Below are positions 1 to 8,212 of a stretch of DNA of 64,000 bases, piece by piece. The DNA lies in assembly GCF_011043625.1 (NCBI RefSeq), contig NZ_JAAKGT010000003.1, forward strand, positions 342,372 to 406,371, in the 5' to 3' direction. The notes below the pieces were generated by a model. It saw only the letters and a program-made list of their open reading frames with translations, made no database searches and was not told where the DNA came from. The position numbers and the translations under genes are program-made. Positions within the stretch are counted from its first letter, which is position 1. Each line of letters starts with the position of its first letter. The DNA is from Caulobacter sp. 602-2 (lineage in GTDB: Bacteria > Pseudomonadota > Alphaproteobacteria > Caulobacterales > Caulobacteraceae).

Positions 1-1
1 G

Positions 2-16
2 CGGTTCCGAGAACCG
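2..16. repeat. Short perfect palindrome at window edge
   Basis: CGGTTC-CGA-GAACCG, a 6-bp perfect inverted repeat about 110 bp upstream of the first gene. It could be an operator or part of a terminator of a gene outside the window. The 5' edge prevents a decision. The rest of bases 1-123 shows no other clear signal. Confidence 0.25.
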
Positions 17-123
17 TATCCTCGCGCGCGAAGTTTAGAGGGCCAAGCCTTCCGAAACGGCTTTCCCTTTGGCCTGACGCGCTCTAGAGCGCATTTCATA
101 TGACCAGCGGAGATCCGCGCCCG

Positions 124-1110
124 ATGAACCCCGTCCGTAATCCTCGCTCGCTCCTGACGGCCGCCGTGCTCGGCCTGGCGCTGCTGGTCGCCGCCTGCGG
201 CCGCGGCGGCGTCGACGAGCGCCCGCCAGAGCCGGGCGACACGGCCGTCGCGCGGGTCGACGGCCACGCCGTCTGGGCCTCGGACGTCAAGCGCGAGGCG
301 GTGGCCCAGGGCCTGATCGGCGAGGGCGAGCCGCTGGACGTCTCGTCCGACCTGTTCCGCCGCGTCCTCGACGAGGTCATCGACCAGAAGCTGCTGGCCG
401 CCGAGGCCATCGAGCGCAAGCTCGACAAGGATCCCGTGGCCCAGCGCCGCCTGGCCGCCGCCCGCGAGCGCATCCTGGGCGACATGCTGGTCGAGGGCAT
501 GGTCGAGAAGGCCGTCACCGAGGACAACATCCGCGGCCTCTACGGCGAGCAGCAGAAGCTGACCAAGCAGTCAGAGGAGATCCGCGCCCGCCAGATCCTG
601 GTGCCCACCCAGGCCGAAGCCGAAAGCGTCAAGAAGCTGCTGGCGACCGGCGCCTCGTTCGACGCCCTGGCCATGGAGCGCTCCAAGGACGAGGCCACCC
701 GCTTCAAGGGCGGCGACCTCGACTACTTCACCGTCGACATCATGCCCGATCCCTACGCCGTGGCCCTGAAGGACGCCAAGAAGGGCGACCTCGTCGGCCC
801 GTTCGCCATCAACGGCGGCTGGGTGGTGATGCGCGTCGAGGACAAGCGCCAGGAAGCGCCGATGAGCCTGGAGGAAGCCCGTCCGCAGATCGTGCGTTTC
901 CTCACCTACGACCAGGTCCGCGACCTGCTGGAGAAACTGCGCGGCGGCGCCAAGGTGGAGATGCTGGTCGGCAAGGGCCAGGAGATCCCCGGCGCCCCGC
1001 AGGAGCCGGCCTCCGCGCCGCCGGGCGGCGGCGAGCCCGCTCCCAGCTCCGACCTCGACAACGCCCCGCCCGCCTCGGCTCCGGCCCAGAACTCGGTCCA
1101 GAAGAAATGA
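124..1110 (+). CDS. Peptidylprolyl isomerase lipoprotein (parvulin/SurA-like)
   Basis: Probable periplasmic, membrane-anchored peptidyl-prolyl cis/trans isomerase and chaperone of about 328 aa. The start at 124 gives a classical lipoprotein signal: basic residues, a hydrophobic stretch, then VAAC with Cys25 as the lipidated residue. An upstream in-frame ATG at 100 would only add eight residues before that signal. A SurA_N-like helical region follows (about 50-140), then a parvulin/PpiC domain at roughly 150-245 beginning IRARQILVPT and containing the GGDLDYF segment. The last 50 residues are a Pro/Ala/Gly-rich tail. The stop overlaps the argJ start by 4 bp (ATGA), so the two are translationally coupled. 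Family assignment is solid; the client proteins are unknown. Confidence 0.85.
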   Translation: MNPVRNPRSLLTAAVLGLALLVAACGRGGVDERPPEPGDTAVARVDGHAVWASDVKREAVAQGLIGEGEPLDVSSDLFRRVLDEVIDQKLLAAEAIERKLDKDPVAQRRLAAARERILGDMLVEGMVEKAVTEDNIRGLYGEQQKLTKQSEEIRARQILVPTQAEAESVKKLLATGASFDALAMERSKDEATRFKGGDLDYFTVDIMPDPYAVALKDAKKGDLVGPFAINGGWVVMRVEDKRQEAPMSLEEARPQIVRFLTYDQVRDLLEKLRGGAKVEMLVGKGQEIPGAPQEPASAPPGGGEPAPSSDLDNAPPASAPAQNSVQKK

Positions 1111-2636
1111 CCCGCAAGCCCACCACGACCTCGACCGACAAGGCCGCCCAGAACGCCAAGGCCCCGACCAAGGCCAAGGCCGCGCCGAAAGCCGCCGAGA
1201 AGGCGCCGACCACCGCCACCCCCGCCGAGATCGTCGGCCAGGTCGGCGCCACGGTCGGCCACGCGCTGGACCGCGCCCTCGACCCGCTGGCCTCGGCCCT
1301 GAAGCGCGCCGGCCTGCGCCGCGCCCAGAAGTCGGCCGGCGAGACGCCCGCTCAGGCCGCGCCCGTCGTCGCCCCGCCGCCGGTCGCCCCGGGCAAGCCG
1401 GGCCTGGCCGTCTCGCCGCTGGCCGTGCCGTTCCCGGTCATCCCGCCGATCGCCGGGGTCGAGATCGCCACCGGCCGCGCCGGCTTCTACAAGCACGAGC
1501 GCCCCGACCTGCTGCTGATGCGCTTCGCCGAGGGCACCTCGGGCGCGGGCGTCTTCACCCGCCACGGCGTCGGATCGGCCCCGGTCGACTGGTGCAAGCG
1601 CCAGTTGGCCGCCAGCGGCGGCGCCGACGTGCGCGCCCTGGTGGTCAACGCCGGCTGCGCCAACAGCTTCACCGGCAAGCCCGGCGCCGACGCCGTGCGT
1701 CGCGTGGCCACGGCTGTGGGCAAGCGCTTCGACTGCCGCCAGCGCGACGTGATGATGGCCTCGACCGGCGTCATCGGCGTGATCCTCGACGACAGCAAGA
1801 TCACCTCGAACCTGCGCGAGGTGGAAACCCGCCTCACCGCCGACGGCTGGGCCCAGGCGGCCTCGGCCATCATGACCACCGACACCTTCCCAAAGGGCGC
1901 CTACGCGACCGCGATGATCGACGGCCACGAGGTCAAGATCGCCGGCATCGCCAAGGGCTCGGGCATGATCGCGCCCGACATGGCCACCATGCTGGCCTTC
2001 GTGGCCACCGACGCGGCCATCGCGCCCGCCGCCCTGCAGACCCTGGTCTCGCTCTATACCCGCACCACCTTCAACTGCGTGACGGTGGACGGCGACCGCT
2101 CGACCAACGACACGCTGCTGCTGTTCGCGACCGGGCAGTCGTCGGCGCCGAAGATCGCGCGGGCCGGCGACAAGCGCCTGGCCGACTTCCGCGAAAAGCT
2201 GGAAGGCGTGCTGCTGGATCTCGCCATGCAGCTGGTCCGCGACGGCGAAGGCGCCACCAAGTTCGTCAAGATCACCGTCAACGGCGCCGAGAGCCCGCTG
2301 TCGGCCCGCAAGATCGCCCGCACCATCGCCGAGAGCCCGCTGGTCAAGACCGCCTTCGCCGGCGAGGACGCCAACTGGGGCCGCATCGTCATGGCCGTCG
2401 GCCGCGCCGACGAGCCGGTCAACCGCGAAAAGATCAGCGTCCGCTTCGGCGAGCTCTACGCCGCCCGCGACGGCCTGGTCTCGGCCGAGTACGACGAGGC
2501 GGCCATGAGCGCCTACATGAAGAACCAGGAGCTCGAGGTCACCGTCGAGGTCGGCGTCGGCAAGGGCAGCTCCACGGTGTGGACCTGCGACCTGACCAAG
2601 CAGTACGTGGCCATCAACGGGGATTATCGGTCTTAA
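1107..2636 (+). CDS. argJ: Bifunctional glutamate N-acetyltransferase / amino-acid N-acetyltransferase (ArgJ)
   Basis: Arginine biosynthesis enzyme: moves the acetyl group from N-acetylornithine to glutamate, and in bifunctional forms also uses acetyl-CoA. The autoproteolytic site is visible as DMATMLAF, with Thr294 expected to become the N-terminal nucleophile of the beta chain. Flanking family motifs include KGSGMIAPDMATM and the GEDANWGRI block near the C-terminus. At 509 aa it is about 100 residues longer than usual. Residues 1-105 are an Ala/Lys/Pro-rich extension before the conserved core begins at PPIAGVEIATG. The ATGA overlap with the isomerase gene supports the long start; an alternative GTG at 1425 would give a normal-length protein. 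Confidence 0.95.
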   Translation: MTRKPTTTSTDKAAQNAKAPTKAKAAPKAAEKAPTTATPAEIVGQVGATVGHALDRALDPLASALKRAGLRRAQKSAGETPAQAAPVVAPPPVAPGKPGLAVSPLAVPFPVIPPIAGVEIATGRAGFYKHERPDLLLMRFAEGTSGAGVFTRHGVGSAPVDWCKRQLAASGGADVRALVVNAGCANSFTGKPGADAVRRVATAVGKRFDCRQRDVMMASTGVIGVILDDSKITSNLREVETRLTADGWAQAASAIMTTDTFPKGAYATAMIDGHEVKIAGIAKGSGMIAPDMATMLAFVATDAAIAPAALQTLVSLYTRTTFNCVTVDGDRSTNDTLLLFATGQSSAPKIARAGDKRLADFREKLEGVLLDLAMQLVRDGEGATKFVKITVNGAESPLSARKIARTIAESPLVKTAFAGEDANWGRIVMAVGRADEPVNREKISVRFGELYAARDGLVSAEYDEAAMSAYMKNQELEVTVEVGVGKGSSTVWTCDLTKQYVAINGDYRS

Positions 2637-2677
2637 GGGCCGCGAGGCGGGGCAAACGCCTCGCCCACTGGAGCTCC

Positions 2678-3475
2678 ATGAGCAGCCTGATCCAATCCTT
2701 GTCGGTCGACGCCGCCGGTAACGCCTCGCGGCTCGACTTCTCGACCACGGGCGGCGTCAACTGGCCCGAATGGTATCGCTTCCTGACGATCGACGGCCAG
2801 CCGGCCTACCTGATCGGCAATGTCTGCAACACCTGCACCTTCTTCTTCGAGCGCAAGGAAGGCGCCAAGGGGGGACTGGGCGTAGAGGCCCTGGCCGAGA
2901 CCCTTGAAGCGGGCGTCTCAGAACTTGCGGCCGGGCTGACAGAGCAGATGGCCGCGGCGATGCCGAGCGGCCGATACGACGCCCTGCTGCTGCGCGTCGA
3001 ACCCCAAGCGACAATCCATGGCGGGCCGGGCGACTACTTCACCAGTGAGCAGCTCAAGGCCTGGGGCCCCTGCGGCGCCTGGAACCCGAAAAATGAACCG
3101 GCGGCGCCCTACTACCGCGCCGGCGTGCGACCCGTTGCTTCGACCGAGCAATTGTTCGAGTTCATCATGCCGATGTTCCCGCCCGGCGACCTCGCGCCTT
3201 CGCGCATTGACCATTACCGTGCGCTCATCGAAGACGGCCAGGAACCCACGGCGCTCGCCATCTCTGTGCTCGACGTAAAGTACACCGATGAGGAGACCCA
3301 TTGGTGCCTGGCGCACTACCTGCTCGACGGTCACCACAAGGTCGAGGCGGCCGCCCGCAACGGCCGGCCGATCACGCTCGTCTCGTTCCTGGCCCATGAA
3401 AAAGGCACGTCCTCCAGCGACCAGATCGCCAAGGCGCTCTCCATCTTGGGTGGCCGCCGCACGCTGCTTACCTAG
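2678..3475 (+). CDS. Hypothetical protein, 265 aa
   Basis: No family recognised. The start is an ATG 41 bp after argJ; the frame is open further upstream, but only as a shadow of argJ. No signal peptide or membrane segment is obvious, so it is probably cytoplasmic. It has a CNTC pair early (GNVCNTCTFFFERK) that could bind metal or be redox active, and WGPCGAWNP in the middle. The C-terminal third (LDVKYTDEETHWCLAHYLLDGHHK) is rich in His and acidic residues. Its stop overlaps the stop of the convergent lipoprotein gene, both lying in one CTAG. Confidence 0.8.
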   Translation: MSSLIQSLSVDAAGNASRLDFSTTGGVNWPEWYRFLTIDGQPAYLIGNVCNTCTFFFERKEGAKGGLGVEALAETLEAGVSELAAGLTEQMAAAMPSGRYDALLLRVEPQATIHGGPGDYFTSEQLKAWGPCGAWNPKNEPAAPYYRAGVRPVASTEQLFEFIMPMFPPGDLAPSRIDHYRALIEDGQEPTALAISVLDVKYTDEETHWCLAHYLLDGHHKVEAAARNGRPITLVSFLAHEKGTSSSDQIAKALSILGGRRTLLT

Positions 3476-3786
3476 ACCACCGCCTCGCAGCGGCCGTCGC
3501 GGACGATGAAGTCGAAGACCTGGTCCAAGCCGGGCGTGACGTAGCCGATGTGGCAGGAGGCGGTCTGGCGATCGGCGAACGACACCAGGATCTCGCCATG
3601 TCCTTCGCACTTGGCGGGCTGGACGCCGGTGAAGCGGTCCCCCGACCTGGAAAGCGGAACCTGCCGGTCGCACAGCCGAAGCTCGGCGCCGACGACCTCG
3701 CCGTCGGCGACACGCACGTCGAAGCGGTTCCACGCCGTATCGCAGGCGGTCAGGGCGAGAAGCCCAAGCAGGACGATCTTCTTCAT
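3472..3786 (-). CDS. Small lipoprotein, 104 aa, cysteine-rich
   Basis: The N-terminus MKKIVLLGLLALTACD is a textbook lipoprotein signal with lipobox LTAC and Cys15 lipidated. Asp at +2 would, by the E. coli rule, favour inner-membrane retention. The mature part is about 90 residues and has four further cysteines (LRLC, AKCE, ASCH, GRCE), so two disulfides are plausible. No homologous family recognised. It is convergent with the 265-aa gene; the two stop codons share the bases CTAG at 3472-3475. Confidence 0.75.
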   Translation of the reverse strand: MKKIVLLGLLALTACDTAWNRFDVRVADGEVVGAELRLCDRQVPLSRSGDRFTGVQPAKCEGHGEILVSFADRQTASCHIGYVTPGLDQVFDFIVRDGRCEAVV

Positions 3787-3825
3787 GGCGTCACCTTGGC
3801 TGACGTTTCGGATCCGAGAGCACGC

Positions 3826-4176
3826 CTAGAGCCGATCCAGCCTGGCGCTGTGCATCGTCTCGTGCGGCTTCGACGGCCGGCCGCGGGTCATGCGCAGCGT
3901 CGCCATCGTCGCCAGCAAGGCCAGACCGACGCCGCCGGCCGCGGCGCAGGCCAGCGCGATCAACACGGCGTCGCCGCGCGGCTCCTGGCTCCAGTAGGCC
4001 CAGTGGGCGTGGTTCTGGTCGAGCACATAGATCCGGCCGTGGATCAGATGCTGCGCCAGGTTCCAGCCGTTCCAGCCCAGGGTCAGCAGCGCGACCCCGG
4101 CAAGCGCGAACCACTCCATGGCGTCGCGATCGGAGATCGCGTGCAGTTGGTCCAGCAACTTCCTTCGCACCGCCAT
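3826..4176 (-). CDS. Small membrane protein, 116 aa
   Basis: Two hydrophobic segments are visible, about residues 20-40 (MEWFALAGVALLTLGWNGWNL) and 70-93 (AVLIALACAAAGGVGLALLAT), separated by a loop rich in His, Trp and Tyr (QNHAHWAYWSQ). Both termini are basic. The ATG at 4176 is preferred; a GTG two codons upstream is also possible. The frame stays open much further upstream, but that part is only the antisense shadow of nadV. Function unknown. Confidence 0.6.
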   Translation of the reverse strand: MAVRRKLLDQLHAISDRDAMEWFALAGVALLTLGWNGWNLAQHLIHGRIYVLDQNHAHWAYWSQEPRGDAVLIALACAAAGGVGLALLATMATLRMTRGRPSKPHETMHSARLDRL

Positions 4177-4270
4177 TCTCACCCCCGCTGACCAGACCCG
4201 CGATGGCGGCCACGCCCAGCCACCCCATATGCCGGAAAGATCGACGCCCCCAAACGCCATCCTCGCCCGC

Positions 4271-4315
4271 CCGATCTTCGCAGCCCCGATCCTCACAGCC
4301 CCGATCTTCACAGCA
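4271..4315. repeat. Three tandem copies of a 15-bp unit
   Basis: Three consecutive 15-bp copies of a unit close to CCGATCTTCACAGCC, with one or two substitutions each. They lie 12 bp before the start of the DJ-1/PfpI gene and so fall inside its leader or ribosome-binding region. Nothing else is visible between 4177 and 4326. Confidence 0.6.
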
Positions 4316-4326
4316 AAGAGCCCGCC

Positions 4327-5013
4327 ATGAAAATCCTCATCGTCCTGACCTCGCACGACACCCTCGGCGACACCGGCAAGAAGACCGGCTTCTGGCTGGA
4401 GGAGCTGGCCGCGCCGTACTACGTGTTCAAGGACGCCGGCGCCGACCTCGTCCTGGCCTCGCCGGCGGGCGGCCAGCCGCCGCTCGATCCCAAGAGCGAC
4501 CTGCCCGACTTCCAGACCGACGCGACCCGCCGGTTCCAGGCCGACGAGGCCGCGCTGGAGGCCCTGGCCCAGACCGTTCCGCTGGCCGACGTGAAGGCCG
4601 CCGACTTCGACGCCGTCTTCTATCCCGGCGGCCATGGCCCGCTGTGGGATCTTGCCGAGTCCCCCGTCTCGGTCGCCCTGATCGAGGCGTTCGACCGCGC
4701 CGGCAAGCCCCAGGCCCTGGTCTGCCACGCCCCCGGCGCCCTGCGCCACGTCAAGGCCGCCGACGGCCGCCCGCTGGTGGCCGGCCGCAAGGTCACCGGC
4801 TTCACCAACGGCGAGGAGGACGCCGTCGAGCTGACCGACATCGTGCCGTTCCTGGTCGAGGACATGCTGAAGGCGAACGGCGGCCTCTATGAGAAGGGTC
4901 CCGACTGGGCGCCCCACGTCGTCGAGGACGGCGACCTGATCACCGGCCAGAACCCCGCCAGCAGCGACGCCGTCGCCCACGCCCTGGTCAAGCGCCTGGC
5001 GGCGCGGGCCTGA
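4327..5013 (+). CDS. DJ-1/PfpI family protein (type 1 glutamine amidotransferase fold)
   Basis: 228-aa cytoplasmic protein of the DJ-1/PfpI/Hsp31 superfamily. The nucleophile elbow is LVCHAPGAL, with Cys133 followed by His134, and the FYPGGHGPLWDL motif lies around residues 98-109. The LTSHD segment near the N-terminus and the TGFWLEELA motif containing Glu25 fit the branch that includes Hsp31-type glyoxalases, proteins that detoxify methylglyoxal or act as holding chaperones. Which activity applies cannot be read from the sequence. It is a single gene, followed by a strong hairpin that separates it from convergent nadV. Confidence 0.85.
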   Translation: MKILIVLTSHDTLGDTGKKTGFWLEELAAPYYVFKDAGADLVLASPAGGQPPLDPKSDLPDFQTDATRRFQADEAALEALAQTVPLADVKAADFDAVFYPGGHGPLWDLAESPVSVALIEAFDRAGKPQALVCHAPGALRHVKAADGRPLVAGRKVTGFTNGEEDAVELTDIVPFLVEDMLKANGGLYEKGPDWAPHVVEDGDLITGQNPASSDAVAHALVKRLAARA

Positions 5014-5020
5014 CCTCGTC

Positions 5021-5063
5021 CCCTCCCGTAGAACCCCCGCTTCCGCGGGGATCTTACGGGAGG
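5021..5063. terminator. Bidirectional terminator hairpin
   Basis: Nested inverted repeat: outer arms CCCTCCCGTA / TACGGGAGGG and inner arms CCCCGC / GCGGGG. It sits between the stop of the PfpI-like gene and the stop of convergent nadV. There is no U tract, so Rho-independent termination is likely but not proven. Confidence 0.6.
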
Positions 5064-5066
5064 GGG

Positions 5067-6461
5067 TCACACCCTCAGTTCGCTGCGCGCTCGCACGTCG
5101 GCCAGCGCGTGGTCGACCAGCAGCGCGCCGTCCTCCCACACCGTGACCATGGCGTCGGTCCAGCCCTGCGGCGCGGTCTCGCCCTCGGCCACCGCGACCG
5201 TGCGATACTCGCCCGCCGCGTTTCGCTGCAGCATCAGCCGCCCGGCCTTGGAGCGCTTGCCCGGATCGGTGACCGGGTTCTTGCTGACGTCGATCCACGC
5301 CCCGTCGACCTTGGCCGCCGAGCACTTCAGCGCGAAGCGCTGGGTGTCGCGGTCCAGTTGCTGCAAGAGGCCGCCGCCCATGCCGAAGGCCAGGTTCTCG
5401 GCGGAGAAGCCGTCGGCGATCACGCGGTCGAGGATGGCGGCGATGCTGACCGGATTGACCCCGTCGCCCTGGATCACCCGCACGTGGCTTAGCACCTTGT
5501 AGCCCTTGGCGTTCACCGTGCTGCCGAAGGCTTCGTCCAGGCGCCTCAGGGTCTCGGCGACGATGGTGACCGGGTCGCCGGAGTCGGGGCGGATCACCAC
5601 CGTCGCGCCGCTGGCGATCACCGCCTCGCGCAGCTCCTGCCCCCAGATGCGGCTGACCGCGTCGAACAGGTCGTAGCTGTCGGACACCACCGAGAACAGG
5701 CCGCCCGGCTTGCCGAAGCTCTTCAGCATGTTGCGATAGGCGTCGGCCTCGCGATCGCGGCCCCAGCTGGTGATGGTGCTGTGCTCGGCGGCCGGGATTG
5801 AGAAGGCCGCCATCGGCTCGTTGTACCAGGCCCGCCCCGCCTGCACGGCGGCCAGGGTGTCGCTGCCCAGGAAGTTGACGAGGTGAGCCAGGCCCCCGAT
5901 CGCCGCGCTTTCCCTGCTGGAGACGCCCCGCGCCCCGAAGTCGTGCAGCTTGAACGGCAGCTGGCCCTCGGGATCGTCGCAGGTCTTTTCCAGCGCCGCC
6001 CGGAGGGTCTGCTTTACGCTCCAGCTGATGGTCGCGACGGTGACCGGATACCAGACCCGCAGCAGCAGGGTCTCCAGGTAGGACGGCAGCCAGAAGCACT
6101 CCGGGTCGGTGTTCTCGATGGTCATCAGCGCCTGGTGCGTGGGAACCACCGCCCCCTCGGGCACGGCGCGGATGCGCACCGGCAGGCGGCCGCCGTGCAC
6201 GTCGACGATCCGCCGCCAGCCGGCCTCGTTGAAGGGCTCGCCGTGCGCGGCCAGCAGCTGCGCGGCCTCGTCGACCATGGCGTGGGTGACGGGGGTGACC
6301 AGCGCCGTCTTCAGGATCGCCTGCAGACCGAAGAAGACCGTGCGGTCATAGCGCCCGCCGCGGCTCTCGACATAGAAGAAGGCGCCCGTGGTCCTGGGCG
6401 GATACTGCAGCCAGTGGCTGGCCTTGTAGCTGTCGGTGTCGAGGATCAGGTTGTCGAACAT
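5067..6461 (-). CDS. nadV: Nicotinamide phosphoribosyltransferase (NAMPT/NadV type)
   Basis: Converts nicotinamide and PRPP to NMN, giving a one-step NAD salvage that bypasses deamidation. The 464-aa protein resembles vertebrate NAMPT rather than bacterial PncB. It starts NLILDTDSYKASHW and contains HDFGARGVSSRE (173-184), AAEHSTITSWGRD with His227 as the likely catalytic histidine, SVVSDSYDLFDA and the PRPP/ribose-binding IRPDSGDP. No adenylyltransferase or Nudix partner gene is adjacent, unlike many nadV loci. The gene stands alone between a terminator and a divergent gap. Confidence 0.9.
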   Translation of the reverse strand: MFDNLILDTDSYKASHWLQYPPRTTGAFFYVESRGGRYDRTVFFGLQAILKTALVTPVTHAMVDEAAQLLAAHGEPFNEAGWRRIVDVHGGRLPVRIRAVPEGAVVPTHQALMTIENTDPECFWLPSYLETLLLRVWYPVTVATISWSVKQTLRAALEKTCDDPEGQLPFKLHDFGARGVSSRESAAIGGLAHLVNFLGSDTLAAVQAGRAWYNEPMAAFSIPAAEHSTITSWGRDREADAYRNMLKSFGKPGGLFSVVSDSYDLFDAVSRIWGQELREAVIASGATVVIRPDSGDPVTIVAETLRRLDEAFGSTVNAKGYKVLSHVRVIQGDGVNPVSIAAILDRVIADGFSAENLAFGMGGGLLQQLDRDTQRFALKCSAAKVDGAWIDVSKNPVTDPGKRSKAGRLMLQRNAAGEYRTVAVAEGETAPQGWTDAMVTVWEDGALLVDHALADVRARSELRV

Positions 6462-6648
6462 CAGGGGGCGCCTCGCACCGTCGGCGCACGCCCGACCACG
6501 CCCATGCTAGTGGCGCGCGTCCTGCGTTGTCAGCCCCCGCGTGCAGGCCGGGTGCAGGACCCGAGGATTGTCGGCGCACGCCCCCTTGCGCCCCTGGACC
6601 GACGCGCGGGACCAGCCCAGCCTCGGGCGCGTGTTCGGGGGAGCGTTC

Positions 6649-7095
6649 ATGGGCAGACGAAGCTACATGCTGGTGCAGGGCGGCGCGGCGGTCGTGACCG
6701 GCCTGCAGACGGCGGCGGGCGTCGCCTCGTGCATCGCGCCCTACTTCGACGAGTTCGAGGAGGATCCGAGCGAAATGACCAGCGCCCTTGGCCCGGTGCT
6801 GGTCATCCTCGGCGCGCTGACCCTGGGCTACGTCCTCAACGCCTTCTCCCGGCGCGACAAGAACCGCCCGCTGCGCATCGCCGCAAACCTCGCCAGCGGC
6901 TTGGGCCTGCTGCTGGCCCTATGGTTCCTGCTCATGCTGTTTCGGTTCACGTACGAGCCCGGCCTCCTCGCGCCGCTCGTGATCCTCGGGACCCTGACGG
7001 CGCACGGCGTGCTGGGCCGTCCCGTTTCGCGCGAGGGCGAGCGGCGGATGGCGCGCCGGCCGCCCCTCAGCCTGGCCGATCCTCAGAACCCGTAG
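6649..7095 (+). CDS. Hypothetical membrane protein, 148 aa
   Basis: The start at 6649 is chosen because it follows GGGGGAG at good spacing; an upstream in-frame codon gives an implausible Arg/Pro-rich leader. There are about four hydrophobic segments, around residues 10-30, 45-62, 80-100 and 105-122. A short acidic loop (DEFEEDPSE) follows the first. The C-terminus is basic and Pro-rich. No family recognised. The last 13 bp overlap the end of the convergent lyase gene. Confidence 0.65.
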   Translation: MGRRSYMLVQGGAAVVTGLQTAAGVASCIAPYFDEFEEDPSEMTSALGPVLVILGALTLGYVLNAFSRRDKNRPLRIAANLASGLGLLLALWFLLMLFRFTYEPGLLAPLVILGTLTAHGVLGRPVSREGERRMARRPPLSLADPQNP

Positions 7096-8132
7096 AGCGC
7101 CGCGTACTCGGCGTCCTTGGCGGCGATCTGGCGGGCACAGTCGACCATCACCTTGGCCTGTTTCCAGGTGGCGTCGTCCTGCATCTTGCCGTCGATCATC
7201 GCCACGCCCGAGCCGTCGGGCATGGCCTCCAGGATGCGCTTGGCGAAGGCCACCTCGGCGGGGTCGGGACTGAACACGCTCTTGGCGATGGCGATCTGGC
7301 TGGGGTGCAGGCTCCAGGCCCCGGCGCAGCCCATCAGGAAGGCGTTGCGGAACTGCTGCTCGCAGGCGACGGGATCGTCGATGGCCCCGAACGGACCATA
7401 GAACGGCTTGATGCCGTGGGCCGCGCAGGCGTCGACCATCTTGGCGAAGGTGTAGTGCCAGAGGTCCTGCTGGACCGAGACGCGGGGCGAACCGTCCGCA
7501 TGCGGATCTTCTATGACGCGATAGCCCGGATGGCCGCCGCCGACCCGCGTCGTCTTCATCGCCCGGCTGGCGGCCAGGTCGGCCGGGCCCAGCGAAATCC
7601 CCTGCATGCGCGGACTGGCGCCGGCGATCTGCTCGACGTTCATAACCCCTTCGGCCGTCTCCAGGATGGCGTGCAGCAGGATAGGCCGGGTCACCCCGTG
7701 CTTGGCCTCCAGCGAGGCCAGCAGCTGGTCGATGTAGAAGATGTCCCAAGGCCCCTCGACCTTGGGGACCATGATGACGTCGATCTTGTCGCCGGCCTTC
7801 TCGACCAGGGTCGCCACCTCGTCGAGATGCCAGGGCGAGTTGAGGCAGTTGATCCGCACCCACAGGCCAACGCCCAGGGCCGCAAAGTCGACCTCGCGCG
7901 ACATCGCGATGGTCCCGGCCAGGGCCGCGCCCTTGGCGTCGGCGGGGATGGCGTCTTCCAGATTGGCCAGGATCACGTCGACCGTGGGGGCGATCTCGCC
8001 GACCTTGGCCCGCACCTTCTCCAGGTGCGGCGGCACGAAGTGGATCATCCGCTCGACGCGGGCGGGAAGCTCCCGCCACGGCGCCGGGGCGCCGATGGCC
8101 AGGGGTTTGAAGAAGCCTCGGGCGGTCTTCAT
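7083..8132 (-). CDS. HpcH/HpaI aldolase / CitE family lyase, malyl-CoA lyase-like
   Basis: 349-aa TIM-barrel C-C lyase of the CitE superfamily, close to L-malyl-CoA/beta-methylmalyl-CoA lyases, which cleave (methyl)malyl-CoA to glyoxylate plus acetyl- or propionyl-CoA. Visible motifs: [11 protein letters not shown], the metal/substrate segment [15 protein letters not shown], an arginine in WVRINCLNS, the [10 protein letters not shown] glutamate, and [11 protein letters not shown]. The C-terminal lid [12 protein letters not shown] contains the aspartate- and serine-rich region of the family. No other ethylmalonyl-CoA-pathway genes are nearby, so the precise acyl-CoA substrate is not fixed. A second role in leucine or ketoacid breakdown is possible. 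Confidence 0.8.
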   Translation of the reverse strand: MKTARGFFKPLAIGAPAPWRELPARVERMIHFVPPHLEKVRAKVGEIAPTVDVILANLEDAIPADAKGAALAGTIAMSREVDFAALGVGLWVRINCLNSPWHLDEVATLVEKAGDKIDVIMVPKVEGPWDIFYIDQLLASLEAKHGVTRPILLHAILETAEGVMNVEQIAGASPRMQGISLGPADLAASRAMKTTRVGGGHPGYRVIEDPHADGSPRVSVQQDLWHYTFAKMVDACAAHGIKPFYGPFGAIDDPVACEQQFRNAFLMGCAGAWSLHPSQIAIAKSVFSPDPAEVAFAKRILEAMPDGSGVAMIDGKMQDDATWKQAKVMVDCARQIAAKDAEYAALYGF

Positions 8133-8212
8133 GCGCGTCTTCCCTAGGTGCTTATTTCGCAGTTGCGAGAAGACTGCGGCGCTAGCGCCAGGGGGTCAAG
8201 GGCGACGCAGGG

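Noticed and set aside
3826..6099. Very long minus-strand open frame of 757 codons
   Set aside because: Most of it is antisense to, or out of frame with, the PfpI and nadV genes and has an Arg/Gly-rich composition; only its last 116 codons (3826-4176) look like a gene.
6481..6583. 13-bp direct repeat TCGGCGCACGCCC at 6481 and 6571
   Set aside because: Short GC-rich match in a 187-bp gap; too likely by chance to call an element.
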